Position numbers and translations under genes: made by a program. From Myripristis murdjan (lineage: Eukaryota; Chordata; Actinopteri; Holocentriformes; Holocentridae), in contig NC_044001.1 in assembly GCF_902150065.1 (NCBI RefSeq), forward strand, positions 20,561,939-20,625,938: DNA of 64,000 bases. Reading direction: 5' to 3'. This document shows, piece by piece, positions 13,801 to 39,217 of the stretch; positions within the stretch are counted from its first letter, which is position 1; every line of letters begins with the position of its first letter. The notes under the pieces are model-generated. The model worked only from the letters and a program-made list of their open reading frames with translations. It ran no database searches and was not told the DNA's origin.

Positions 13801-16537
13801 AAGTAAAGGGAAAACACATGTAAGCTATGCGGAGATTGTTCTGCACTCTCAGCACCAGAGGATGTCCTGCATCTTGACCCCCACATTCTGTTTGCCTGAT
13901 ATTTTCCAGTCACGTGGCTGCTCGGATCACTGTTGGCAGTGATTGTCTCCGAGTGTGTGTGTGTACGTACGTTCCTGTGTGCATTACACTAACAAGGGTG
14001 TATGCGGGACGTGTCTCTGGTTGGTTACAGCGCATTCCTGTACGCGTGTGTATATTTGCATAGCAGCATGTATGTACAGGCACACGTACATAGATGTACA
14101 TGTTTCTTACCAGCTCTTCCATTTGAGCGTAGTGCCTCTCGGGGGTTGAGAGACCCCACTGGTCCTCTAGGCTGAGATGAGCAGGCCTGTAAAAGAAGGG
14201 GTACATCTCCGACACATGGTCCAGAGAGGACAGAATCTAGAGAGAGAGGGAGAGAGACAGACAGAGAGGCTATAAAAAATTGTTTGCGGACCATAATGCT
14301 GGAGACAGAGAGGAGGAGGAAAGGATGCAAAGAGGAAATGCTCAGCAATATTAAAGGAAAGGAAGAAAGAGAAAAACAGCTGCTGAATCCCTTACTGTTG
14401 TGTTCTCTGTTTACATGATAAGAGGACCACACCAGTGATTTTGAATGTTTGGCCCATTTACAACAATTTACTCCCACATTATAATGTTCTGCTTTTGTGG
14501 TTAACAAAGTCTTTGCTATTCATAAATCACGGAACTGATAATTAGTTGTGTAAAACTAAGGTTTCCCTGGGGACTATTTTCTGTTGGATAGACCGTTTCA
14601 CTCTGCCCAGTTTCAATTCATCAAAACACAACAGTGATGCTGCTTTTGGGGAAACTAATGTGGACGACATTATTACGATGATGCAGTACTGGTGTGAAGA
14701 AAGTTTGAGGTCTCTGGAAGTTCATTTTAATATCGCAGTTGCATGAATAGAAATCAATGACTGGATAGCAGGAAAAATGATATCACAGTTCTGAAATATG
14801 ATGGCTTGCTTTAGACAAAAAATCAGCAGAAACATGAAATGTATAACTTTTGTAGATATTACACCAAAGATAGTCTGTTAAGGTTACGGGCGGTGGGATT
14901 ATATTGTACCTCAATAGAGTGGGCGATGTTGAGGCACTGCTCCATGCCTGGGATATCGAGCTGGAGCACACACAGGTCCTTACACTTGATGGTGATGGTC
15001 CCTGAGGATCCAGATATCCTGCACACATACACACATTATGAATCCTATGCAAGACAATGAAAACAATACCCTCACGTCCTCCCCCCTCAGCACCCCATGT
15101 TTTGGCTTTAGCAGGAAAGTTTTACTGGCAGCAGGAAAGGACAGCAGGGCAAACCCAGCCAGCCGGGCTGTGTGTGGGAGGGGAGTCTCTCTTGCTGACA
15201 AAAAGGCGTGCAGCCTAGCTTTGTTTTCCCTCGTTTAACAGTCCATTTATCAAGTGGTTAAGCAATGCAAAGAAAAGAGTGTTTGTGGCAGGCAATATGC
15301 AGTACAGCACAGTAGTGAAAGCATGTCTGGAGGCTGACGTGAAAGGGGAACTGCTGTCAACTTGTGAAGAATTGGCACATTTCCCCAACCTCAGCACTGT
15401 GGGCAGGAGAAGAGCGCCTGGCAGAGAAATACGCACAGCAACACAAATGATGTCCAACCTTTCACTCTGGCGTGCATTAGAGAAGAGGCCCGAATAGCCC
15501 AAAAGGTTTTCCACACTGGTTAGAAAGATTTGAAGGATAAAGGTAATTAGACATGAATTAGACAGTCATGCAACCACCAGCACCAACCAGCCAGCTGCAA
15601 TATTGATTAGTTCATGTTGATTAGTGTGGATATTTGTATTTATTTTTTCCAACCACAGTACATTTCAGTGAAAAAAAAAAGATCAATTTTAACAGTCATT
15701 TAATGACTTTAGGGGACATTTATGCTTCTTAGGAGACTTTAGGGCTAGGCGATATATTGATTTTATATCAATATCATGATATGAGACCCGATATCATCTG
15801 GCCTTTTGGATATTGTTATATCACGATATGGCATTGTGTTGTTTTTGTTTTAAGAGATGCAATTTTCTGGATAATTTTTAACTGTTCATCTGTTCATCGT
15901 ATCCACATTACTAATGATGATTTATCAAAAAAAAAAAAAAAAAAAAAAAAAAAAACATCTTGTATGTAAATATAAATATAAAATATAATCACAATATCAA
16001 TATAATGGTATTGAAGCAACATTATTATCAAGTTTGATGCTGTCCATATGAGCAGCCCTGAATTTGTGTTGAAGTGAGGAAAACCCTGCCAATATGGTGT
16101 GATAATTCATTTGTTTCCAATGAGATCAAGTTAATGTATTCTCTTGGGTAAAGTATCACATGAAACTGGTTGAAGTGCCTTATTTCAAGAAATTGTTTGA
16201 AATTACTTGCATTACAAAAAATGAGCTCTCACTCACCTGCTAATGACTTTTTCCTTACCTGTAGAAATGTTTTTAATTGAATCCTTAACTAAATGCCTTG
16301 TTAAGTTTATTGTTGAGTTTATTGGTGACTCAGCTGTCACACTGCGCCTCACCTTTTCTCAATGGCATCGATGTTCCTGAGGAGCAGGAGGACCTGGCCG
16401 AAGCTGCCCTCCTCCCTGTCCGAGAACAGGAGGTGATGCCCGGTGATGCACAGGGTGCCTCTGGCCGGTGGGTGAAACGGCTGCCGGAGTACCACATCCT
16501 CGACATTGGCGGTTTTGATGTGCTCGGAAAACTCCAT
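4977..16537 (-). CDS. mtmr9l: Myotubularin-related protein 9-like pseudophosphatase (complete, 10 exons)
   Basis: Coding exons, minus strand in transcript order: 16537-16353, 15018-14910, 14236-14111, 13198-13025, 12514-12297, 12121-11960, 10090-9949, 6691-6471, 6362-6211, 5074-4977. Together they make 1,587 nt, or 528 aa plus TGA. The protein aligns from end to end with vertebrate MTMR9: an N-terminal PH-GRAM domain (MEFSEHIKTANVEDVVL, GTLCITGHHLL), then a myotubularin phosphatase-like domain. The catalytic CX5R loop is dead: VHGSEGTDST at about residues 332-341 has Gly and Ser in place of Cys and Arg, as is typical for MTMR9. The family partner role is to bind and stimulate MTMR6/7/8 on PI3P and PI(3,5)P2 membranes. 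The last exon (FFLRW...EEAQEEIRNMV) stops at EWSKLTC, so about 20 residues of the C-terminal coiled coil of human MTMR9 (549 aa) are missing. Position beside fam167 and lck points to the MTMR9LP locus; true MTMR9 is the alternative. Confidence 0.95.
5945..6134 (+). mobile_element. tRNA-derived SINE with poly(A) tail
   Basis: The tRNA-like head carries an A box (TGGCTCACCTGG, 5954-5965) and a B box (GGTTCGACTC, 6011-6020). The body (CCTTTGCTGCATGTCGTCCC) is followed by a CT-rich segment and a long A run to 6134. It lies in the last intron of mtmr9-like, antisense to the gene. The same body recurs at 25,621-25,843. Such SINEs are very common in percomorph fish. Divergence from an intact head suggests moderate age. 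Confidence 0.8.
6743..6766. repeat. (AC)12 microsatellite
   Basis: AC run in intron 7 of mtmr9-like, about 50 bases upstream (in the transcript) of the exon 8 acceptor, where it reads as UG repeat. Confidence 0.95.
10676..11144. mobile_element. Degenerate palindromic MITE with microsatellite core
   Basis: The outer ends are roughly inverted (GGGGCTGACACTGATTCCAA at the left, ATTGGTCAGGCTCTAG at the right), with internal ATAT/CCAATATT motifs. This is the layout of the 'GGCTGACCGATAT' family of non-autonomous DNA elements seen across teleosts. The middle is filled by (ATT)n at 10813-10851, (ATC)n, (AGT)n to about 10925, and an A run at 11043-11067. Family name and exact ends are uncertain. Confidence 0.45.
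10813..10925. repeat. Compound trinucleotide repeat (ATT)n(ATC)n(AGT)n
   Basis: Three consecutive trinucleotide blocks with few interruptions, in intron 6 of mtmr9-like. Confidence 0.95.
11150..11770 (+). mobile_element. LINE 3' end fragment
   Basis: Around 11,277-11,400 the plus strand encodes a WN-x-LQ-KK-like segment (FASPTDWNGLQ followed by MDNFIALSAFQDSITD), the usual C-terminal signature of L2/CR1-like reverse transcriptase proteins. The terminal part (AATGACTTGCCTGGTAAATG, then AATAAAATAAAATAAG at 11756-11771) matches the typical 3' terminus and tail of fish LINEs. It is old, interrupted and 5'-truncated. It lies in mtmr9-like intron 6, antisense to the gene. Confidence 0.6.
12124..12151. 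repeat. (AC)14 abutting an acceptor (UG repeat in the transcript)
   Basis: On the minus strand the tract reads (GT)14, and the exon 6 acceptor of mtmr9-like overlaps its end: the AG lies at 12123-12122 and the exon begins at 12121. There is no ordinary polypyrimidine tract. Confidence 0.95.
12263..12296. repeat. AC repeat containing the exon 5 donor of mtmr9-like
   Basis: On the minus strand this is a GT run interrupted once by GCAC. Its first GT, at 12296-12295, is the splice donor of exon 5. Several further in-register GT donors follow at once. Confidence 0.95.
15741..16061. mobile_element. MITE of the GGGCTxGGCGATAT type
   Basis: The left end AGGGCTAGGCGATAT and right end GAGCAGCCCT are short inverted ends. 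The interior is full of palindromic ATATCATGATAT and CGATAT motifs, with an A run at 15929-15955. Elements of this look are abundant non-autonomous DNA transposons in fish. It sits in intron 1 of mtmr9-like. Confidence 0.6.
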
Positions 16538-16935
16538 CAACTCTGTGCTGAGGCAAAGTCTTCCGCCTCTGAGCAACAAATGTCCCGGCCCCTCAACTGC
16601 AACTCACTTCCTCGCCCCTCGCTTACTCAAGCCTGAAAATGAAAACGTGATTCTTGCACCAGATCAGCTCCCTCCCCCTTGGTAGCAGTCTGGTAAGGGT
16701 GGCTGTTATCTGTTTGTTTGGTGATAAGAAACCTATAAATAGACTTTCATTTTCTCCCAGCCCTGCTCAGACCCCTAGGTTGTCGTTTTTTTTTAAAGTT
16801 ATGTGGTTAATGTGAAAATGTCTTGTGGCACAAAAGACGGAAGTGACAGTTTCCTGACAAAGAAACTGAAGTGTGACGGTCTCCTGGTCACCTGGTCAGC
16901 GATTTCACTGGAATTAAACAAGTGGTATACTCGGT

Positions 16936-16938
<3 letters not shown>

Positions 16939-17022
<84 letters not shown>
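16939..17022. repeat. (GT)n(GA)n compound microsatellite
   Basis: About 61 bases of GT repeat followed directly by about 23 bases of GA repeat, between the mtmr9-like and fam167 start regions. Confidence 0.97.
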
Positions 17023-17549
17023 TACAGTTGGAGATACTTGCAATATGACCGGCGGCCACTAGATGGCAGCATGCTGTCAGATTTAGACGAGCAAGTTCGG
17101 TAAATAAACTCTGACAATCTAATGATCTGCTTTTTTGGAGAAAATGTAAGAAAATATGCAAACAGAGTAACGGCAACAGTTCTAATCACACCTGATTTAA
17201 GAAATCTAACACCTTGACATTTACTTTAAATAATTACTCTGATAGACCACACAAAAAGCCACAATTATAAAGCTTATTTTTATTTAGTCAAAATAATAAT
17301 CTCGGCAAGCCCCTCTCTGAGAAATATAATCAAATTATCGTCCCTTTACTATTCATCGTCATCGTTTTTATCTTGTTTTCCTTCAGTGTCTCTTTTGTAT
17401 CATTTTTTATCTTTTATGTCTCACTGGTCTTGTATTATATCAACTTTTGTAAGCAAGTAACAATGAGAAATTTTATTTTTGCTGCTGTCTTGCAACTGTT
17501 TATTAGATATTATGACAGGGACTTTGTAATTTCTGCAATGTAAAGTGCT

Positions 17550-17550
<1 letters not shown>

Positions 17551-17626
<76 letters not shown>

Positions 17627-17655
17627 GCAACAATAATAATATTGTTGTTGTTGTT
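17551..17655. repeat. (ACT)n(AAT)n(GTT)n compound trinucleotide repeat
   Basis: About 13 ACT units run into about 12 AAT units, then a short CAATAAT/ATTGTTGTT segment. It lies about 130 bases upstream of the probable fam167 start site. Confidence 0.96.
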
Positions 17656-17750
17656 TCCAGGAACGCTGGGGGATAAACCACATGAAGGCTGTATGAATTA
17701 GCAGCTCTCCGCTGTGCAGGGATATGGGCGGTCACTGCTGCTTATCTCCC

Positions 17751-17757
17751 TATAAAT
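17751..17757 (+). promoter_or_regulatory. TATA box of fam167
   Basis: TATAAAT lies about 120 bases upstream of the chosen ATG, placing a start site near 17,780. An in-frame ATG at 17756 overlaps this box and so would not be in the mRNA, which supports starting further down. Confidence 0.6.
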
Positions 17758-17872
17758 GAGGCAAGGATCTGCAGCGCTCCAAACGCCAAGTTTCCAATCC
17801 AACAGGCGCACTTTAATGTGCCAGGTCTTTTCAGTGCAGCCTCGTTCATTTCAAACTTTCCTCGCGGCACCA

Positions 17873-18926
<1,054 letters not shown>

Positions 18927-20073
18927 AACCACCATCCTTATTTATCTCCCCGAGGACAATTCTGTCTCTGAGTGTGCCTAGGTGCACTAATAAGGCTTGC
19001 TCTCACTTCAGGATGTGGTTCAGCGACAGAGGGAAGAATGGCTGCCAGCAATTGGTGCAATGGTGAGAAAAGAAGATGGCTCCTTTGATGTGTACCTTGG
19101 CTTACCGTGCATGAGGAAGCCTCTGCGTTCAGCCCTGTAGGGGCACACACCCACAACACGGAAGCACCTTTCTGCTGAACCTCCTGAGCTTCAGCTGCTC
19201 CGCCGTTATCTTTCTTTAGCCCACTGCAGTCAGATTCAGAGTTAGATAGAGCCCGGAGGATAGATCATCTTGGTTTTTTTCATTACACACTTGGCATTTG
19301 CTGTTGCACAACTAAAATTAAAAAAGGATATGTGCTCAGAAAGTGCAAAACAATTGTGAAGAAAGTATTACTCTCTTGCTGACAGACAGGCGGAGAAGTA
19401 GGAAAATGTTTGCAGGCTTCAGGATGCAGGACAGTCTCCATGGTGCCATCACAGAGGGAGATATTTTTTCATGTAGCTAGATAACATGAGATCAGATGTT
19501 ACTGGGGAAAACACAATATCTGAAAGTTTTTTTCAGGAGTTGACTGACAGGCCTGAGGAAAGCGATCCTGTTCGGATTCTGTTTAGTTTGGTCTGGTACG
19601 GTCCCAAACAGCAGCCTTACAGGAAGTGTGGGAGGTCTCACTCCAACATTCTCACACCTCTTCTTCACAAACCAAAAATAACAGAGATCTTCATAGGGTC
19701 ACTGCTGGAATGACAGGACCTGGCAGGAGAGCATCCCACATGTTTTTGCTTTCCATTACAATGTCCAGATGCTGTCAAGTACTGAATATAGACTGTATAG
19801 ATTAGCCGCTGCATTGTATTGCTCAGTGGGCAGCATGTATACTTGGTGAGAGATGGTAATGGTTGTTGAGTTTTATGACAAAAATCAATTGGTTAAATGA
19901 TTCTACTGTAATATGGATGTACTTATTGATCAAACTGTACAACAAAAATGTTGTTAGACTGTTATATTCTTTTGCGCAAACAAATGCCAGTTTAAAGAGA
20001 TTTCCATGTCATGTCACTTCTATTTTTATTAGTCTGTACATATGAAGAAGTTTAAGTTGCTGTTTATTAAAAA

Positions 20074-20084
20074 TTAAACGGTTG
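20074..20084 (+). terminator. Probable polyadenylation signal of fam167
   Basis: ATTAAA occurs twice in TTATTAAAAATTAAACG and is followed about 30 bases later by a GT-rich segment (TGTGTGTCTGTCTG). The 3' UTR would then be about 1.15 kb. I see no better signal between the stop codon and here. Confidence 0.45.
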
Positions 20085-20095
20085 CCAAAAAAGAA

Positions 20096-22531
20096 AGGTT
20101 CACTTCTGTGTGTCTGTCTGCTTGTCAATCTCATGTTCCTCCTATCTGGGTTAAATGACCTCAGACACTTACCGCTCCTTCAGAGGTGTGCCTTTTAACA
20201 CCCTGGATCCTGGTGTCACCCTGCACGCTAGTTTTGTCTTTCTCCCCATGAAACATTCATCACCTGAGTGCAATGTACAAACATGTGAGTGGGGCCCTAG
20301 AGCGATGCACAGGACCACAGACATTGTTTACAATTAGCCTAACATGAAACCAAATATGCCTTGGCAGAGTGCGGCCCTTGTGGTATGAAATGAGAACATA
20401 ACTAGGACCGCTGAAATGAGCGTAATCTGACATACTTTTAGCAACTGCATGACCTCATGCATGACGTTAGACCTAAATAGTGAGAACTGACTCCCTTTAA
20501 ATGGATGATATTTCATGGCAGACGCAATAGAGAGTGATCTTGCCCCTTCAGGTCTTTTCCTTCGGTGCATGCTTTCACAATAATGCGCCACAGAATGACT
20601 TATGTTTCTCCTGCCAATCAATTCATACCCTGCAGACAAAGAGTTTCCATGAGCCTTTTCCCCACATCATACCATATCTCCAAGTCAGCACTAGGTAATA
20701 TTGCTGAGCGTGAATAAAAAAACATAATATAATATCAAAATAAATCCACCTCTTTAAATTGAAACGTATACAGAGAGTGCATGGTCAGAATTTGAAGAGC
20801 AGTCTCCACCATGTCCCCTGCGTTCTTGCTGCACGTTGTGTGGCATATTTTTATTTTCATCTTGTTTGGCTGAAATATTTCTCGCTGCTGTTTTCTGTGT
20901 ACATGAATAAGCACTCGCTCACTCACCTGAAACCAGCCAGCACCTGCATCATCATGAAGGAGGCAGTGTGTGTGGTGGTGGTGGTGGAAAACTTTCTGCA
21001 TATTGATAGTATCTCAGTCACATTGCGTGTCAGAATGTGATTTCCAACCACATTTGGAATTAGTGAGAACTGTAGCAGAGGGGAAATCGGAATAGCCTGA
21101 GAGCCTGAGGCGTTTATTCTGCTGACGGCTGATCTCATAGAGATAGTGCTGTTCTTTGAAACATGTGCAATTTGATCTCATTACACAAAAGTGAAATTGG
21201 AATCTGATTAGTTTCCTCCTTAACTGTTATTACTGCCATGGAAAAGATATGATAATGTGAATGCACTCATGCTTCTCATCATTTTGTAGTGCAAATCTGT
21301 GTCTTTTTTTTTTTTTTTTGGAACCGTCTTTGTTGTCAATGAGTACATCCAACATATTATTGTCAAAATGTTTAAACATCAACATCACAATATCTTTTTA
21401 GCACATTTTGAGTTACACTCTCTATGTGCACTCCCTCAGACACACACTCATTTAATGGAAAAAGACTTCTTTTATTTGGTTACGTAGCATGTGAGACTTA
21501 ATCTATGCTGTGGCAGTCAACTCAGCGCCTATTTCTGTGCACTTCCTGCAATGTTTGGACTGACTTCCTGCCAATATGTACTGTGCTGCTGCAGCCTGTC
21601 ACCACAAGAGAAGAGCTGTGGTCCGCAGCAGAACTGTCTGGTAGGGAGCAAACACGAGAGAAGAGGCTGAAACCAGCCAAAAGACTTCTTAATTCATGCT
21701 TTTTCTCAGAGTTAAATATGAACAAGGCGCAGCCCACTACTTCCTACCTTCCCACCAGCAAAGAGCCTTATTTTAAAAAACAAGGGGGTTATCAAATGGT
21801 TTATATTTGCATACAGGTGTGACAATGAAATATTTGTGACCCTTTTGATAAAAATAGCCACTGGGCAAAGCGAAAGCGATAAACCACATCAATAACAAAA
21901 AATAGCCTCATGTTTTTGATGACCTTAGACCTACAACCGCTGAACAGGAAATGTTCAGGGGTTTTTTTCAGGCATCAGATGGCCAAAATGGTCTCACTTG
22001 TGATATAATTTTCAAGAACAAAATAAACTTCCAAAAATAGTTTGCTCACTTATCATATCATATATAATAAAATTCATTAATTATATTGTAAATTTGAATA
22101 ACAATAAAAAAAAATTACAATATTAAGGTGATGATATTGATATTAACCACTGTAACCTGAGGGACTTTCTGATTGTGCAAAAGGTGCTACTTTTCTGCAT
22201 GTGCATCGATCAGCTTTTTTGAACAGCCCCAGCCCCCCTCTTCAGCCTCAAACCTCATAAAGTTCCTCATCTCACCAGCAACCAACACACAGCTGTTATG
22301 CATAGAAGTTCCACAAAATACAGCCTCTCACATAACATCCACTTTAACCAGTGGAACAATCACATTTCGGTTCCCATTTTGGAAAAGGTGCTGTCCTGAC
22401 CCCTTTACCGTGGAGCCTAACGTTCCCTGTGCTAACACACAGCTGCATGGCAAGCACCTGTTAGAAGCCTGCAGAGCAAGCCTCAACCTTTCAACGACAG
22501 GAAACACTCTGGGTTGCTAACGCTCACCAAA

Positions 22532-22579
<48 letters not shown>

Positions 22580-24603
22580 ATGTGTGTGGGGGTATACAGG
22601 CAGACATCATCACTCCTGGCTATGATATGGGTTAGTTATGATATGAGAAACTGATGATGACATCTCTGCACTCAAACTCCTGCGGTGAAAAACTCCCTAA
22701 TTGTTAAGTACTTATTTTAAAAAAAAAAAAAAAAAAAAAACTTTTCAAAGAAGAAGAGGAAGAAGAAGAAAATTGCTATTGTTTTAACGTGTTATTGCCA
22801 TGGATAGCTTTATGGTGGCTACAGAAATCTGAAATTGTTGGACCTTCAAAGAGAAGACATTTCTAATTTCAAGAGGTGAGTGACTACACAATTCTAACAG
22901 CACGTTGTAAGTATAAAATATATGGAAAGAAATGACTATGATTATAACAGATAGCCCAAAAAATCAATTCAGATGCCATTATTATATTTGCAGTAACAGA
23001 TATAGTTGTTTTATATGAAAAGGATCATTTAGGATCGTTACATGATTCGATGACGAATTATACAAATTGATACATGATTTTGTTTTACATTAGTAAATCT
23101 AATTTATGGTATTTTGAAAATCAGTCATCGGATGATAAATACTAACAAACTTCACTGTAAGATCCAGTGGGCAAAGTTAGTCTTCTTTATTCTCTTCCTT
23201 TATACATGGTAGGTTTAACATGTAAGCCAGTGACAATCCATATTCATATACGGTGATGAGAAACCAGTGTTAACCTGCTTCCATACTTTATTACCAACTT
23301 AAAATCTAAGGTTCAGCCGCTTGTGTGTTGACAAATTCATACTTATGAGAGATGATGAGGATAATAGATGTGGGGCGTGAAGTACAAAGGAACATTTAAC
23401 CGTAGATGAAAGAGTTAACTGTAATATATTTATATCACCAAGAAAAAAAAAATCACAAAAAAAGCCAACAACATCATTGAAGAGAAAAGTGTTTTATCAG
23501 TCCACCAGCCTCACTGTCAAGGCCAGTGAGTGCTTTGTCCAGCAGTAAAAATATAGGCTGTTCTCAGAAAAGTCACTACCATACTGGTGATACTGTGTAA
23601 ACAATAACAATCAACAGTATGTTTTTGGAAGGCCCTTCAGCCGCAGGTTATATATAATAGAAGGAGGGCAACCCCTCAGTGGAAAATGCTGACTTTGTTT
23701 ATGTGACTCCCTGATAGTTGTCCAGTGGGCGTTGTGGAGGGCTGATATTCAAATAAAACCCTTTCTTCCCCCACTGGTCCTCCCTTGATTCAGTCCTTGG
23801 GGTCCCACCACAGCAGTGGGCTGTTGTTGCCAGGTCAGGCTTCTCCAGATTTTTCTCACGGCTTCGAGCCTTTGGGACAGGCGGCCGCTGCGATTAGCCC
23901 ACTGACCCTGTTACATGAGTGGTCCAAAGGGAGCAATGCGAGCTTGAGAAAGCCGGTTTGTACAGTACAGCAGTGTAAGGAACGAGACTGAGCACGTGCA
24001 CACCTTGGATTACACAGGATTAGCATGATCTTTAGTGTGACGTTTTTTAAACTATGATCTAAGATGTAATTAGAGCTGTAACATGGAACGGCCACTGATT
24101 TACGGTGTTGAAAGTGGCCAATAAAGTTTTAGGTCTTGGTTTTGAACCAGTTTGTATTGTCTTATTTGTGCGCAGTAATATCATGTTTTAGTTTACACCA
24201 TGTTTCCGGTTCAGTGATTCTAGCGTTTACTGGAAACAGGATCAGTTTCAGGCCTGATGCTGCCATTTTGAGACAAGACCTGCTGTGACATCTGACTGAA
24301 GGTTTCAACAACCTCCGAAACATCCTGTGTTGACAAAGTGTAACCTATCACCTTTAAACTGAATATCATATCACATCATATCATATCTCCATATATCACA
24401 TATATATGACTTGTTATGGTAAAATTAAAGTTGTTAACATTTATTTTACGACAACATATGACTGTGGTCAAATTCTTGTTCGCAGGTAAATTAACCATAT
24501 TTTGACGCCCATGGTTCAATTAAAAATAGATTAAAATATAGTTTGTATGCATATAGTGTGGATATACTTATCCTCAATATTAACATTAACCTTCATATTT
24601 CAG
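20096..24603. other. Intergenic region upstream of lck
   Basis: No coding gene recognised over 4.5 kb. It holds a (GT)n tract at 22532-22588, an A run at 22721-22740 with a following AAG-rich run, and an AT-rich TATC/ATCATA stretch at 24,360-24,415. The lck promoter and at least one non-coding exon should lie here, because the coding exon begins at an acceptor. Weak candidates are a TATATATAA at about 23,649 and a good donor (AAGAG/GTGAGTG) at about 22,875, but neither is proved. Confidence 0.5.
22532..22588. repeat. (GT)n microsatellite
   Basis: Interrupted GT run upstream of lck. Confidence 0.95.
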
Positions 24604-24608
24604 GAAAG

Positions 24609-38220
<13,612 letters not shown>

Positions 38221-38653
38221 GGCAGAAATGCATATATCAAGAGAAGGGACAGCCTGTGATGGTGGACATTGGGTTTTGTGTTATTCATCATAGTGTAAAT
38301 GCATTCAAACTAACAGGGTACAGAGTGACTTTGTCCAAATAATAGTATTTTGCTTCAGCATCGGGTTTTCTGGTGTGGCTTCTTAAATATGATCCAGTCT
38401 CATGTCTTTTGATCCCCACAGAGCACAGACTAATGGCATATCTCAACATTTACATGTGAAGCATGAATTTGGATCGCTGTAGGCCAAAGAGTGAATACTA
38501 AGCTGCATCATGATAATGACAATTGTTTCAATCAGTACTCAGAAAATTTATATTTGTTTTATCTGTGTGATTGGTTGCTGTCCTGGCACTCAGTACTAAG
38601 ATGTAAATACTTTCCAACTGCTTCAGCTGTGTTTTACTTTTGTAATTCATTTG

Positions 38654-38659
38654 AATAAA
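38654..38659 (+). terminator. Polyadenylation signal of lck
   Basis: AATAAA about 430 bases past the lck stop codon is the first canonical hexamer. The remaining gap to the hdac1 ATG is only about 540 bases. Confidence 0.8.
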
Positions 38660-38689
38660 GATTTTTTTTAAAAACAATATTTTTTTTTT

Positions 38690-39217
38690 TATGTGATGCA
38701 TGTTTCTTTTGAGGGACTACCCTTTACTCAGCAAACACATTCTGCATAAAATATAATTCAAACACCTTCAAATGTTTACAGATTACAAAGCAAAATACAC
38801 AAAAATGGACAAAAAAAAAAAAAAAAAAACTTGAACATTGTGTACTGTTGACAACAGAGTGCAGTAAATCCCAAACATTTTTGTCACTCATCTGTTTCAA
38901 ATACTGGTCATCATTTACATAAAATTATAGGCAACTGAGTTTTTGTTCATTTTATGTGATAACTCATAAACAGTGTGTTAAATATATGAAGCATTTTTTT
39001 TTCAATGTGGCTTATCCGACCAATGCATTCAGTTATTTCCTCAACAGAGCAACATTACAGCGAGGCGCTGGTTGTGGCGGGATAACAAAACGGAGCTGCA
39101 GCGCCCCCTGTTGAAAGTTGGCCGCATTACGCCCCATTGATTCGACGTGATACAAACTATCCGCCTCTGTTCTCTCCAGCGGTGTGCGGTGGCAAGTCTG
39201 CCAAGAAAGAGACTAAA
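38690..39217 (+). promoter_or_regulatory. lck-hdac1 gap with TATA-less hdac1 promoter
   Basis: The left half is AT-rich with an A run at 38811-38829. From about 39,040 the sequence becomes CpG-containing (GAGGCGCTGG, GGCCGCATTACG, GCGGTGTGCGG) and has no TATA box, as expected of a housekeeping promoter. The exact start site cannot be read from the sequence. Confidence 0.5.

Larger units (their letters stand above)
16538..17750. other. Head-to-head intergenic region, mtmr9-like and fam167
   Basis: About 1.2 kb between two divergent genes, so it must contain the mtmr9-like promoter and part of the fam167 promoter. It holds a (GT)n(GA)n tract and a (ACT)n(AAT)n tract, both listed separately. 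No TATA box is evident for mtmr9-like; the sequence just upstream of its ATG (16,540-16,620) is moderately GC-rich. Confidence 0.6.

Noticed and set aside
13447-13806. Overlapping frames of 63-106 aa in mtmr9-like intron 3
   Set aside because: No family resemblance and no splice context; chance frames in intron sequence.
15215-15514. Frames of 72-99 aa on both strands in mtmr9-like intron 1
   Set aside because: No recognisable domain, and the exon 1 to exon 2 join skips the region.
17756-17872. Longer N-terminus for FAM167 from the upstream ATGs
   Set aside because: The first ATG overlaps the TATA box, and the second (17816) has a poorer context and no family support. The second remains possible.
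23785-23991. A 68-aa frame upstream of lck
   Set aside because: Locally GC-richer but with no known motif; it could be part of a non-coding lck exon or promoter, not a gene.
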